DNA of 64,000 nt from DUPU01 sp050952465 (GCA_050952465.1 JBMNKZ010000011.1:1-64000), one strand, 5' to 3'; positions 17,959 to 26,762 are shown, counted from the first letter of the stretch. Made by a program: numbers and translations. The notes: a model not told the origin generated them from the letters alone.

Positions 17959-18996
17959 ATGAAAAAAGCAAGCAAAAAGAAAGCTTTGGTTTTGGCAGTA
18001 TTGTTGGTATTCGTTTTGGCGACAGCGGCATTTGCGGCAGAGGGCAAAACAGTCGAGGTTAAGGGTTATGGTTTTGATGATGCGGAAATTTCCATATCAA
18101 ATGTTATCGAGGCAACTGATGGTCAAGATATCGACACACTGTTAGATGGGTATTTTGTTGTCCAGGCACCTGCCGTAGTTACAATACTACAGGAGGGTGG
18201 AGTTATTTTTGACGTATCCAAAGTAAATAAGGTTGGGGATAAATATGAAGTTACTGAAGAGACCCTTCCTATTTCCGGACAGGCAGAGGCAATGGGTCCT
18301 GATCCGTCCGGGGCATTGGATGATTATGGATATCCTCAGATGATTATAGGCACTGTGGATGCAAATGTAGCTACTGAGTATGATGATCTTCCCAACTACT
18401 TACCTGGATGCAACGTGACATTAACAGAACCGGGGTATTATTACGCATGTTTTCGTTATGGGGCAATTGCTGATTCTTGCGATGTTTTAATAAAGGTAGC
18501 TGATACGGCAGAAGGGGCAGTTCCCAGTACACCCACTGCACCCAAGACGGATGCTCCTGCCCCAACAGCACAAGCTGCCCCAACAGCCGCAAAGGTAATG
18601 GTTAACGGGACGGCAACATCCTTTGATGCTTATAATATTAACAATAATAATTATTTTAAACTGAGAGATTTGGCCAAGGTATTAAGCGGCAGCGAGAAAC
18701 AGTTTGAGGTCAAATGGGACGTCGATAAAAAAGCTATCAATCTAATATCAAATACTGCTTATACGGAAATTGGCGGAGAAATGGCCGCGGGTGACGGCAA
18801 GGCCAAAAAAGCATCCCTGAATCAGGCCAAGATATACAAGGATGGAGTAGAAATCCCATTAACAGCTTATAACATCAATGACAACAATTATTTTAAATTA
18901 AGAGATATCGCGAAAGCTTTCAATATTGGAGTTACTTGGGATTCGGCTACGCAGACCATTGGGATTGATACCTCCATTGATTATGTAGAAGAATAA
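17959..18996 (+). CDS. Exported stalk-domain (copper amine oxidase N-like) protein
   Basis: A 345-residue exported protein. I start it at ATG 17959, where AGAGAGGGCG precedes by 8 bases and a clean signal peptide follows (basic KKASKKK, hydrophobic core, cleavage near FAA/AEG at about residue 27). Residues 28-190 form an unrecognised beta-rich domain with YLPGCNVTLTEPGYYYACF. A Pro/Ala/Thr-rich linker (about 190-215) leads to two short stalk modules of the copper amine oxidase N-terminal type, each with the pattern AYNINxNNYFKLRD. These modules are common in exported Clostridial proteins and are not enzymes. Function is unknown; it is followed 27 bases on by a glycosidase, so both may act at the cell surface. 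Confidence 0.8.
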   Translation: MKKASKKKALVLAVLLVFVLATAAFAAEGKTVEVKGYGFDDAEISISNVIEATDGQDIDTLLDGYFVVQAPAVVTILQEGGVIFDVSKVNKVGDKYEVTEETLPISGQAEAMGPDPSGALDDYGYPQMIIGTVDANVATEYDDLPNYLPGCNVTLTEPGYYYACFRYGAIADSCDVLIKVADTAEGAVPSTPTAPKTDAPAPTAQAAPTAAKVMVNGTATSFDAYNINNNNYFKLRDLAKVLSGSEKQFEVKWDVDKKAINLISNTAYTEIGGEMAAGDGKAKKASLNQAKIYKDGVEIPLTAYNINDNNYFKLRDIAKAFNIGVTWDSATQTIGIDTSIDYVEE

Positions 18997-19023
18997 CAAA
19001 CTATCCTATCTAAGGGGGTAACT

Positions 19024-20616
19024 ATGATTAAACAAATAAAGTCTTCTGGCCTGCTTTTGGTGGTAATTCTTTGTTTGATTTTTCCTGCTGCTGTCCAGGC
19101 CCACCCGGCAATTTATCACGGGAAACATTTTCAGGCCGGGGTAACTCTTTTGCAGCAAGGGAAAATCACCCAGGCAATTCATGAATTGGAACATGCTGTA
19201 GCTCAATCACCACAGGGCGCCTATCTCAGAAAACTGGCGGAAGCATATGAAGCAAACGGCCAATATCAAAAGGCCGCCGATACATATTACCGGGAAGCCC
19301 AAGTCCATTTAAAAAGAGGGGATACGGATGCTTATCTGGTGGTAAAAGGCAAAGGAGATGCTTTGAGTTCGGAGATTCAACTCTTTGTCCAGGAAGAAGG
19401 CACATATGCCAAACCACAAAACCTGGCCAAGTATGAACCAAGTACTGGCCTTTATATCGGAGCCTTCGTAGAGTATGACAAGAACGTAGGCCCGAAAAAT
19501 GTTAAAGCTTTTAATCAAATCACCGGGAAAAATCATGCAGTCTATTATACATATCATGAATACGGGCAACCCTTTCCTGTAAACTGGGCAGCTCAGGTGA
19601 AGGCAGCGGGAGCAGCGATTCAGTTATCTTTAGAGCCCAACAAGGGCTTGGATATTGTTCAGAATAACGCTTATCTAAAAGAGTTTGCCAAAAATGCCAA
19701 ACAAGCCGGAGTCCCTATTTTCCTCCGCTTTGCCTCGGAAATGAATGGGAACTGGGTGGCGTGGAATGGTAATCCGGCAAAATACATTGAAAAATTCCGT
19801 CTCGTTTCCCAGGTGATGAAAGAGGAAGCTCCCAATGTGGCGATGGTTTGGGCCCCGAACAGTGTTCCCCAAAAGGAGATCACCAAATACTATCCCGGAG
19901 ATCAGTGGGTAGACTGGGTGGGAATTAATTTATACAGCGTCTGCTTTTTTAACGGTGACCCCAATCAACCGGCGGATTCAGTAAACCCTTTGGATCTATT
20001 GGACTTTGTTTACAAGGAATATGCCGATCAAAAACCAATTATGGTGGCGGAATATGGGGCAACCCATTACAGCACTGCGGGAAATCTTGATGCTACCCGG
20101 TTTGCCGTAACAAAAATGAATATGCTGTACCAAGGGGTAAGACTCCTCTATCCCAGGGTCAAGGCTATTCACTGGTACAGTGTCAACAATCTGGAGAAAG
20201 CCCATAGTGCAGACCGGAGGCTGAATAACTTTAGTTTAACGGAAAATCAAAAGGTTCTGGACGCATATAAAAAAATGATCAGCGATCCATATTTTCTATC
20301 CCAGGTACAAAACGGGTCTTTTGTTACTGACGATGGGGGAGCCAAGCTAAGGATATCTCCATTGGAAGGGATGACCATCTCAGCTAATGGGCAGATAAAG
20401 GGGCTTGGCTGGGTTAAAACTTACGATCCCTATATCAGCAAGGTAGTATATAAACTGGATAATAAGTATCTATCCGAAAGCACCCAGTATCCTTTTGGCT
20501 TCTCATTGAACGCCGGCGCACTGGCAGCCGGGAGGCATGAGATGACAGCAGTTACCTTTGATTCCAAAGGCCGGGAAGCAGGGCGAAAGACATTTTCTTT
20601 TAATATCAAGAAATAG
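19024..20616 (+). CDS. Exported TPR plus GH26-like glycoside hydrolase
   Basis: A 530-residue exported protein with AAGGGGG before its ATG and a signal peptide cleaved near VQA/HPA (about residue 26). Residues 35-110 are TPR-like helical repeats (AIHELEHAVAQSPQGAYLR, then AEAYEANGQYQKAADTYY). Residues 135-420 resemble a family 26 glycoside hydrolase TIM barrel: the acid/base candidate is Glu239 in RFASEMNGNW and the nucleophile candidate Glu343 in VAEYGATH, 104 residues apart. A C-terminal Ig-like domain (about 440-530) holds LRISPLEGMTISANG. GH26 enzymes cut beta-mannans and related glucans; substrate here cannot be told. TPR plus GH26 is unusual and may bring the enzyme to a surface polymer machine. 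Confidence 0.78.
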   Translation: MIKQIKSSGLLLVVILCLIFPAAVQAHPAIYHGKHFQAGVTLLQQGKITQAIHELEHAVAQSPQGAYLRKLAEAYEANGQYQKAADTYYREAQVHLKRGDTDAYLVVKGKGDALSSEIQLFVQEEGTYAKPQNLAKYEPSTGLYIGAFVEYDKNVGPKNVKAFNQITGKNHAVYYTYHEYGQPFPVNWAAQVKAAGAAIQLSLEPNKGLDIVQNNAYLKEFAKNAKQAGVPIFLRFASEMNGNWVAWNGNPAKYIEKFRLVSQVMKEEAPNVAMVWAPNSVPQKEITKYYPGDQWVDWVGINLYSVCFFNGDPNQPADSVNPLDLLDFVYKEYADQKPIMVAEYGATHYSTAGNLDATRFAVTKMNMLYQGVRLLYPRVKAIHWYSVNNLEKAHSADRRLNNFSLTENQKVLDAYKKMISDPYFLSQVQNGSFVTDDGGAKLRISPLEGMTISANGQIKGLGWVKTYDPYISKVVYKLDNKYLSESTQYPFGFSLNAGALAAGRHEMTAVTFDSKGREAGRKTFSFNIKK

Positions 20617-20647
20617 AGATATAAATATAGATTGCATTATATAATAA

Positions 20648-20685
20648 AAGAAGAGGCACTATCCCTTAAGATAATGCCTCTTCTT
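20648..20685. terminator. Shared terminator between convergent genes
   Basis: AAGAAGAGGCA and TGCCTCTTCTT form a perfect 11-bp stem with a 16-base loop, between the plus-strand glycosidase and the minus-strand metallo-hydrolase. Read on the minus strand it runs into CTTTTATTAT, which suits the metallo-hydrolase gene best. Confidence 0.7.
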
Positions 20686-20735
20686 GCTTTCCCGTATCGT
20701 TTTGGGGTATGGTTCAACAAGTTAAAGTGCTCTGC

Positions 20736-21845
20736 CTATTTTACTTCGAATATGCTGCCTGTTTCGTTAATGAAGGTTCGATCTGGCATTTGTTCCAAGA
20801 ACATCTTGGTTGCTTTCGGACCAGTGCAGTGGGATAAACCAATCTTTTCTACATCCAGTTCCTTAAAACGGTCAATGGTGCTTTGGATTTTGTCTTCCGT
20901 AGCATCAAGCAGGTGGAAACCACCGATAACAGCATATACCTTTTTGCCTGTTCTTTCTTGAATATCATTCACAATGTTCAAAATACCGTTATGGGAGCAA
21001 CCAGATACAATAACCAAGCCTTTTTCTGTGTCGATAGCTAAGGCAATTTCTTCATCAAAATTATCTACTGCATACTTACCATTATTCTTAACCAGCATTT
21101 TCTGGTCCAGGCTGGGTTCAAAATTACCAAATATAACGGAATTTTTTCCAACACGAATAGAATCCCCGTCGATGAATTCCACCGCTACGTTCTTAGCTTT
21201 TAAATCTTCCTGGCTAAAGTCAATTCCTACCGGGAAGTAACCGGGAGTACCATCAGTGAAGTCAAGTTTTTGACCAACTGAATCATAGTAATATTTATTG
21301 TCTGACGAGTCGAAGAAAGTGTCTTTAACAAAGAGAGTTTTTCCGTCAGCACCATAATCGTCAAAGAACTTTATAACACCACCACAGTGATCATAGTGTG
21401 CGTGGCTCAAGACCAAGGTATTTGCTTCATCCAAGTCTATATTCAGCTTTTGAGCATTATTCAAGAACTCACCGGCTTTGGCTGTATCAAAGATGATTTT
21501 GTCACTGCCGTTTTCAATATATACCGAAAAGCCAAACTCCTTCGTCAAACTTTCATGTTCTGCGTTGTTATTTTCGGCTAGTGTGGTAATCTTTAAGCCT
21601 TCTTCAGCATCCACTTTACTAGAATTGAGCAAAATCATTCCATCCTTAAATTCTACAGTAAAGCCAAGATTTTCAGCTAATTGACGCAATGTAGTCGTAG
21701 TTACACCGTTTTCAGTAGTGCCCTCAATGTTCGTCTTCTCCCCATTCAAAAAAATCGGATAGGAAGTAGCTGCATAAATAGATCCTAACCCCAGCAACAG
21801 AACCAAAAGTAAAACTGCAGTAAATATAAATCCCTTTCTAAACAT
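20736..21845 (-). CDS. Exported metallo-beta-lactamase-fold protein with N-terminal stalk module
   Basis: A 369-residue protein, minus strand. A hydrophobic signal or anchor (residues 5-25, ending YAA) is followed by one stalk module of the copper amine oxidase N type (about 28-75, YPIFLNGEKTN to FKDGMILLN). The rest is a metallo-beta-lactamase fold: metal ligands in SHAHYDHCGG, a later Cys/His in SGCSHNGI, and GGFHLLDATE and LSHCTGPKA near the end. The set resembles the small-molecule branch sometimes called 7,8-dihydropterin synthase-like, usually cytoplasmic; an exported version with a stalk is unusual. The ribosome site AAGGAGAAA lies upstream of the ATG. Substrate is unknown. Confidence 0.8.
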   Translation of the reverse strand: MFRKGFIFTAVLLLVLLLGLGSIYAATSYPIFLNGEKTNIEGTTENGVTTTTLRQLAENLGFTVEFKDGMILLNSSKVDAEEGLKITTLAENNNAEHESLTKEFGFSVYIENGSDKIIFDTAKAGEFLNNAQKLNIDLDEANTLVLSHAHYDHCGGVIKFFDDYGADGKTLFVKDTFFDSSDNKYYYDSVGQKLDFTDGTPGYFPVGIDFSQEDLKAKNVAVEFIDGDSIRVGKNSVIFGNFEPSLDQKMLVKNNGKYAVDNFDEEIALAIDTEKGLVIVSGCSHNGILNIVNDIQERTGKKVYAVIGGFHLLDATEDKIQSTIDRFKELDVEKIGLSHCTGPKATKMFLEQMPDRTFINETGSIFEVK

Positions 21846-22148
21846 TTTTTTCTCCTTATATAAAATAGAATTTTTGTTGTTATATTTATTCTATATTTAT
21901 TGTGAAGGAAAGTACAATTAAATTACTCTATACCTCTACTGGCGTGTATAAATTATCCTTATTCACTCATATCAAACTCTAGTTGGGAATACTTAGGGAC
22001 GGTTTAAAGATTCGGAATGAACGGTTTATGACATATATTAATTAATTTTATCATCGATCAGTTAGTGATAAAAATAATTAGTTGGACTGGGGGGGTTGTC
22101 TACATCTAAAATTATTGTAAAAGGAAATATAAGATAGGAGTGTCAAAG
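21846..22148. promoter_or_regulatory. Divergent intergenic region with a spaced inverted repeat
   Basis: These 303 bases separate the minus-strand metallo-hydrolase from the plus-strand selenium cluster and should carry both promoters. The only clear structure is an inverted repeat, TTTTATCA (22046-22053) and TGATAAAA (22066-22073), with a 12-base spacer, a plausible operator. A G-run (seven G) lies at about 22090-22096. No gene is visible. Confidence 0.4.
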
Positions 22149-23252
22149 ATGAGTTTCTTTTCTTCAAGAGCCGGGATAATATTTTCCGGGCTATTAGTTG
22201 GGGTAATGGCAGTATTTTTGGTTATTATGGGAAACCCCGCTAACATGGGCGCTTGTATCGCCTGTTTTTATCGGGATGCAGCCGGAGCTTTGGGTTTACA
22301 TCAAGCTGCCACAGTTCAGTATATGCGGCCTGAGATTTTGGGAATCCTATTAGGTGCTTTTATTACTTCTCTAGTGGTACGGGAATTTAAACCACAAGGT
22401 GGATCTTCCACAATACTAAGATTTTTTATTGCGGTAATGGTAATGTTTGGGGCACTGGTCTTTTTAGGCTGTCCCTTGAGAATGATTTTACGTCTGGGTG
22501 GCGGTGACTTAAATGCTTTCATTGCACTTATTGGTTTTATTGCAGGAATTCTAACAGGTATTTACTTTTTGAAAAATGGCTTTACCTTAGGCCGGGCTTA
22601 TAATCAATCGGCTATCACCGGATCTGTTTTGCCCTTTATTTTTCTGGTATTTCTTATTTTAGCCGGGGGTGCAGCGATTTTCCTGACAAGTGCGGAAGGT
22701 CCCGGATCTTTACATGCTCCATTTTTAATCTCACTCATTGTGGGCCTTTTGATAGGTTTTCTTGCGCAAAAGACACGATTGTGTATTGCCGGTGGCATCA
22801 GAGATGCTTTTCTCATCCGTGATTTCCACCTTGTTTCCGGCTTTTTGGCTATCTTGATCGGTACTATGGTGATGAACTTGATATTTGGAAAATTCAAATT
22901 GGGTTTCGTGGAACAACCTATCGCCCATACCTCACATTTGTGGAATTTTCTTGGTCTTTATGTAGTAGGGCTTGGTTCCATATTTCTTGGAGGGTGCCCA
23001 TTGAGGCAGACTGTCTTAGCAGGTCAGGGAAATGTTGACTCTGCTGTAACCATTATTGGTTTTATCGTAGGTGCTGCTTTGTCTCATAATTTTGGCATCG
23101 CAGGAAGCCCCAAAGGCGTTGGCATGGCTGGGCAATATATTGTTGTTATTTCCATTGTCTTACTTTTTGTCATTGGATTTATGAACAGCAGGTTTGGACC
23201 AGCGTTCAATAATTCTCAAAAACAAGCTTCGATAAAGGGGATAGGACAGTGA
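22149..23252 (+). CDS. yedE: YedE-type membrane transporter, putative selenium or sulfur importer
   Basis: A 367-residue integral membrane protein of the YeeE/YedE family. ATG 22149 is chosen because ATAGGAG lies 9 bases ahead; a GTG at 22140 abuts that site and is unlikely. About ten hydrophobic segments are visible. Family cysteines occur in MGACIACFYRD, VFLGCPLRM and LGGCPLRQ, the last two being the duplicated GCPLR signature thought to relay thiosulfate or selenium species across the membrane. The stop overlaps the GTG start of the desulfurase gene by four bases. The set YedE, class V aminotransferase, TusA-like and DUF3343 is a known signature of selenium-using anaerobes, which supports a selenium role. 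Confidence 0.85.
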   Translation: MSFFSSRAGIIFSGLLVGVMAVFLVIMGNPANMGACIACFYRDAAGALGLHQAATVQYMRPEILGILLGAFITSLVVREFKPQGGSSTILRFFIAVMVMFGALVFLGCPLRMILRLGGGDLNAFIALIGFIAGILTGIYFLKNGFTLGRAYNQSAITGSVLPFIFLVFLILAGGAAIFLTSAEGPGSLHAPFLISLIVGLLIGFLAQKTRLCIAGGIRDAFLIRDFHLVSGFLAILIGTMVMNLIFGKFKLGFVEQPIAHTSHLWNFLGLYVVGLGSIFLGGCPLRQTVLAGQGNVDSAVTIIGFIVGAALSHNFGIAGSPKGVGMAGQYIVVISIVLLFVIGFMNSRFGPAFNNSQKQASIKGIGQ

Positions 23253-24394
23253 TCTATTTGGATAATGCGGCGACATCCTTTCCCAAGCCCAAAGAGGTAT
23301 GGCAAGCATTAGAGGATCATTGGTTTCATAAAGGGGGTAATCCTGGCAGATCCGGTCATCGGCTGTCTCTGGAGGCAGGACGTGTTGTAATCGAAGCCCG
23401 GGAGGCTCTGGTCGAGCTTTTTCATGGGGAAAAATCAGAGCAGGTTATTTTTGCTTCTAATGCTACGGACGCAATCAATATGGCATTCAGGGGAGTTCTA
23501 AAGCCCGGGGATCATGTCATTACGACCAGTATGGAACATAATTCTGTCATCCGACCTCTCCGGGATTTTGAAAAAAATGGTGGTTCATTGACGATTGTTC
23601 CCTGTAATAGGGAGGGACTTGTTGATTTAAATAGAATTGAGGAGCAAATTAAGAAGGAAACCAAATTAGTTGTTGTAAGTCACGTATCTAATTTAACCGG
23701 CACGATCCAACCCATAGAGGAAATCGGATACTTATGCCGGGAAAAAGGCGTGCTGTTTATGGTTGATGCAGCCCAAAGTGCGGGTACCCTGCCCATAGAT
23801 GTGCAAAAGGCAGGGATTTCTCTCTTAGCCTTTACTGGTCACAAAGGCTTGTTTGGACCACAGGGGACGGGGGGCCTTTATGTCCACCCATGTCTGGATA
23901 TTCAACCTTATCGTTTAGGAGGAACGGGCAGCCGTTCGGACAGTCAATATCAACCGGATTTTATGCCTGACCGGTTGGAGGCTGGTACCTTGAATGCTTT
24001 TGGATTATCCGGCCTGTTAGCAGGAGTTAAATTTATTAAGGAAACAGGATTAGATACCATCAGAGAACGGGAAGCTCTTCTAACTAATCGTCTGGTTGAT
24101 GGATTAAGGCAGATTAATGGGGTGGAGGTTTATGGCCCAAAATTCCACGAGCAGCGTTCCTGTGTAGTTTCTTTTAATATTTCCGATTTAGATGGTGCCG
24201 AGGTGTCTTTCGTTTTAGACGACCAATTCGGTATCATGACCCGACCGGGAATACACTGTGCGCCATTAGCCCATGAGACAATTGGCACTTTTCCAACGGG
24301 TGCCATAAGAATGTCAGTAGGCTATTTTAATACGGAGAGTGATATTGATACAGCTTTGAAGGCAATTAACTTAATTACCAAAGAGGCAAGATAA
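23249..24394 (+). CDS. Class V aminotransferase, cysteine desulfurase/selenocysteine lyase-like
   Basis: A 381-residue pyridoxal-phosphate enzyme of the SufS/NifS type. Start is GTG 23249, overlapping the yedE stop. It shows the family opening IYLDNAATSFPKP, VDAAQSAGTLPIDV, the PLP lysine Lys199 in FTGHKGLFGPQG, and the catalytic Cys337 in RPGIHCAPLA. The cysteine form releases sulfur from cysteine or selenium from selenocysteine as an enzyme-bound persulfide or perselenide. Its position between YedE and a TusA-like protein suggests it passes or receives selenium in this pathway. The Arg-Pro-Gly-x-His-Cys loop is that of the group often annotated as cysteine desulfurase in selenium clusters. 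Confidence 0.88.
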   Translation: MIYLDNAATSFPKPKEVWQALEDHWFHKGGNPGRSGHRLSLEAGRVVIEAREALVELFHGEKSEQVIFASNATDAINMAFRGVLKPGDHVITTSMEHNSVIRPLRDFEKNGGSLTIVPCNREGLVDLNRIEEQIKKETKLVVVSHVSNLTGTIQPIEEIGYLCREKGVLFMVDAAQSAGTLPIDVQKAGISLLAFTGHKGLFGPQGTGGLYVHPCLDIQPYRLGGTGSRSDSQYQPDFMPDRLEAGTLNAFGLSGLLAGVKFIKETGLDTIREREALLTNRLVDGLRQINGVEVYGPKFHEQRSCVVSFNISDLDGAEVSFVLDDQFGIMTRPGIHCAPLAHETIGTFPTGAIRMSVGYFNTESDIDTALKAINLITKEAR

Positions 24395-24410
24395 AGGAGG
24401 TTTATAAAAA

Positions 24411-24623
24411 ATGAAGGAGATTAATCTATATGGCATGTCATGTCCGGAACCTGTACTTAGGACACAAAATGCATTAATAGGCATGAAACAGGGTGAAACA
24501 CTGAGAGTATTAGTGGATAGTCAAGTAGCAAAGGAAAATATCACCAGACTAGTCTTATCAAAAAAACTAAAAATTAATGCTCAAGAGGACACCGAAGGCT
24601 ATATTCTGGAGATAGAAGTTTAA
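24411..24623 (+). CDS. TusA/YedF-like sulfur or selenium carrier protein
   Basis: A 70-residue protein with AAGGAGG before its ATG. It has the TusA/SirA fold signature: GMSCPEPVLRT contains the CPxP motif whose cysteine (Cys10) carries a persulfide, and the last strand ends in YILEIEV. YedF proteins normally have this domain followed by a DsrE-like domain of about 100 residues; here only the TusA part is present. It lies 16 bases after the desulfurase gene and 1 base before the DUF3343 gene, so all are co-translated. A carrier role between the desulfurase and later selenium steps is inferred from the family and neighbours. Confidence 0.87.
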   Translation: MKEINLYGMSCPEPVLRTQNALIGMKQGETLRVLVDSQVAKENITRLVLSKKLKINAQEDTEGYILEIEV

Positions 24624-24624
24624 T

Positions 24625-24900
24625 ATGGCGGGTAAGGTGTATTGCATTTTTACCTTTCATTCCACCCATTTTGCATTGAAGTTAGATTCTGTTTGCAAAA
24701 AAGAAAACATACCTGGGAAATTGATTCCGATACCCCGATCGATCAGTGCTTCCTGTGGGACGGCATTTCGGGCGGAAGTTGAGGATCGAGAGAAGATAGA
24801 GTTCTTAGCTGATAAAGAAGGAGTAGAAATTGAGACGGTTGTGGAATACTGTATAGAAGAGCAAAAAAGTATTTTTGATAAAATCTTTAAAACAATTTAA
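24625..24900 (+). CDS. DUF3343 family protein, putative Se/S carrier
   Basis: A 91-residue protein that starts 1 base after the TusA-like stop. It matches the small DUF3343 family: FHSTHFALKLDSVCKKE near the start and IPRSISASCGTAFRAE in the middle, the latter with the conserved Arg-Ser and Cys-Gly residues. DUF3343 co-occurs with YedE/YedF in selenium-using anaerobes, and the cysteine (about residue 50) may carry selenium or sulfur. The biochemistry is not known. It is the last gene of the selenium operon; a strong terminator follows 14 bases later. Confidence 0.85.
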   Translation: MAGKVYCIFTFHSTHFALKLDSVCKKENIPGKLIPIPRSISASCGTAFRAEVEDREKIEFLADKEGVEIETVVEYCIEEQKSIFDKIFKTI

Positions 24901-24913
24901 AATATAATTTGAA

Positions 24914-24957
24914 AAGGCTGCATGAGAGGTATTTATGTATCTATGCAGCCTTTTTTT
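24914..24957 (+). terminator. Terminator of the selenium operon
   Basis: AAGGCTGCAT (24914-24923) and ATGCAGCCTT (24943-24952) form a perfect 10-bp stem, with a run of seven T starting at 24951. Confidence 0.85.
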
Positions 24958-25082
24958 GCCGATATCAGGGAGTATAAGTTATATGGATAGGTCGAAGAAA
25001 GAATCTGATTTTATGATATAATGTTCTTAAATCCACAAGTATTCTATGAAATTTGGTCGAATAAAGGTATGGTGGGGTATAT

Positions 25083-25748
25083 ATGAAGAATCTTTTAGCA
25101 ATAATGAGGCGAACAAAATTATTTGACGGCTTTTCGCCAAAAGATTGTGAAACCATTCTTTCAATTGTAAAGCCTAACTATAAGTCATTCTTAAAGAATG
25201 AAGTATTAATTCAAGACGGGGACATGGTAAACTATGTGGGTCTAGTATGTAGTGGTAAAATTATTACTGCCAAGCTTGACTATGAAGGCAATGCCAGTTT
25301 ACTTTATATGCTGGAACCACCTAAGACATTTGGCTTGGAAATTGCAGCCACGCCTACTCAAATTAGTTCCATAACCGTAACCGGTGCGGAAGCTACAACC
25401 GTGGCTATTTTTCCGTATACTGAATTAACTACCGAGGGCAGGCTGTCAAATGAATTTCGCAATAAGATAATGAATAATATGCTGACATTACTGGCCAATG
25501 AGAATATGAGGAGAATGTATAAAATAGAATTGCTCTGCCATAAGTCTTTACGGGAACGTGTCCTGACCTACCTGCGTTTTGTAGCCCGGAAAAAGGGAAC
25601 CCCGTCCTCTTTTACTATTCCTTTTAATCGTGATCAGCTTGCTCAATATCTGAACGTAAACCGCAGTGCCCTGTCTCATGAATTGGCCTTAATGCAGCAA
25701 GAAGGGCTGATTACTTTTTTTAAAAATAAATTTACTCTCCATATTTAG
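25083..25748 (+). CDS. Crp/Fnr family transcription regulator
   Basis: A 221-residue regulator. The N-terminal cyclic-nucleotide-binding-type beta roll (residues 10-120: FLKNEVLIQDGDMVNYVG, then VCSGKI) leads to a long dimer helix and a C-terminal winged helix-turn-helix (about 170-215: TIPFNRDQLAQYLNVNRSAL then ELALMQQEGLITF). No cluster of N-terminal cysteines is present, so it is not an iron-sulfur FNR; its effector is unknown. It stands alone between the selenium operon and modABC, each separated by a terminator, and is a good candidate to control one or both. The start is the ATG after GGTGGGG. Confidence 0.87.
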   Translation: MKNLLAIMRRTKLFDGFSPKDCETILSIVKPNYKSFLKNEVLIQDGDMVNYVGLVCSGKIITAKLDYEGNASLLYMLEPPKTFGLEIAATPTQISSITVTGAEATTVAIFPYTELTTEGRLSNEFRNKIMNNMLTLLANENMRRMYKIELLCHKSLRERVLTYLRFVARKKGTPSSFTIPFNRDQLAQYLNVNRSALSHELALMQQEGLITFFKNKFTLHI

Positions 25749-25763
25749 ATTACAAAAAAATCC

Positions 25764-25794
25764 AAGTATGTTGGCATACCAACATACTTTTTTT
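25764..25794 (+). terminator. Terminator after the Crp/Fnr gene
   Basis: AAGTATGTTGG (25764-25774) and CCAACATACTT (25779-25789) form a perfect 11-bp stem with a 4-base loop, followed by T residues to 25794. Confidence 0.85.
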
Positions 25795-25903
25795 CTTTTT
25801 TGGACTACTATAAATTTAAATTAGAAGTTGCAACAATGCTGGTTAGTATGTCCGCTTGTCTGTTCAAAAAGAGGTCTGATATTGTATAATTGGAGGGGGA
25901 AAA

Positions 25904-26722
25904 ATGAAAAGAAGTTTATTATCTTTTATAATCGTTGTTTCTTTATTATCCATGATACTTGTTGGCTGTGCCAAGACAGAGGCACCGGCTGATTCCGGTT
26001 CGGATAGAGAAGAATCAACAGCGGAGCAGGTAGAACTGATGATTAGTGCCGCCGCCAGCCTGACAAATGTTGCAGAGGATCTGACAGATCTTTATGCAGA
26101 GGTAGCTCCTAATGTGAAGCTTACTTTTACTTTTGGCAGTTCCGGTGCTCTTCAGACTCAAATTGAGGAAGGTGCCCCGGCAGATGTCTTTTTTAGTGCG
26201 GCACTAAAGCAGATGAAGGCATTAGAAGACGGAGGCTATGTTCTGGACGGTACCAAAAAAGATTTGCTTATTAATGAAGTGGTGCTGATAACACCAAAAG
26301 GCAATCCGGCAAAAGTTGAGAGTTTTGAGGATGCAGCTACTGACAAAGTAAAAACTATTGCTCTCGGTGATCCTGCCTCTGTGCCGGTTGGTCAGTATAG
26401 TGAAGAGGTATTCAACCATCTTGGGATACTTGATAAAGTAACTCCCAAAGCAAATTATGGGACTGATGTTGTTCAAGTGCTTACCTGGGTGGAAAGCGGA
26501 GAAGTTGATTGCGGTATCGTATATGCTACGGACGCCGCTGCTTCTGATAAAATAGATGTTATCAGCTCTGCTCCGGAGGGCAGCCATAAGATAGTGACAT
26601 ATCCGGTAGCAGTCGTCAAGAGCAGCAAGAAATCGGAAGAGGCAAAGGAATTTGTGGATTTTCTCTCCTCCGATCAGGCCAGGGCAGCTTTTGAATCCTA
26701 TGGATTTACCATAAATAAATAA
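25904..26722 (+). CDS. modA: Molybdate ABC transporter binding lipoprotein ModA
   Basis: A 272-residue lipoprotein: signal peptide with lipobox LVGC (Cys at about residue 22) and a Ser/Glu/Asp-rich linker. The mature protein begins with the ModA signature ISAAASLTNVAEDL, then TFTFGSSGALQTQI and GAPADVFFSA, the strands whose Ser, Ala and Val/Asp residues bind the oxyanion, and later YGTDVVQVLTWVESG and VDCGIVYATDA. It captures molybdate or tungstate outside the membrane. GGAGGGGG precedes the ATG by about 5 bases. It is first of modABC; a TATAAT at 25884-25889 shortly upstream may be the promoter -10 element. Confidence 0.92.
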   Translation: MKRSLLSFIIVVSLLSMILVGCAKTEAPADSGSDREESTAEQVELMISAAASLTNVAEDLTDLYAEVAPNVKLTFTFGSSGALQTQIEEGAPADVFFSAALKQMKALEDGGYVLDGTKKDLLINEVVLITPKGNPAKVESFEDAATDKVKTIALGDPASVPVGQYSEEVFNHLGILDKVTPKANYGTDVVQVLTWVESGEVDCGIVYATDAAASDKIDVISSAPEGSHKIVTYPVAVVKSSKKSEEAKEFVDFLSSDQARAAFESYGFTINK

Positions 26723-26762
26723 TTAAGTTTTCTTTACTTTAAGCCAAGAAAGGAACCCTAAT

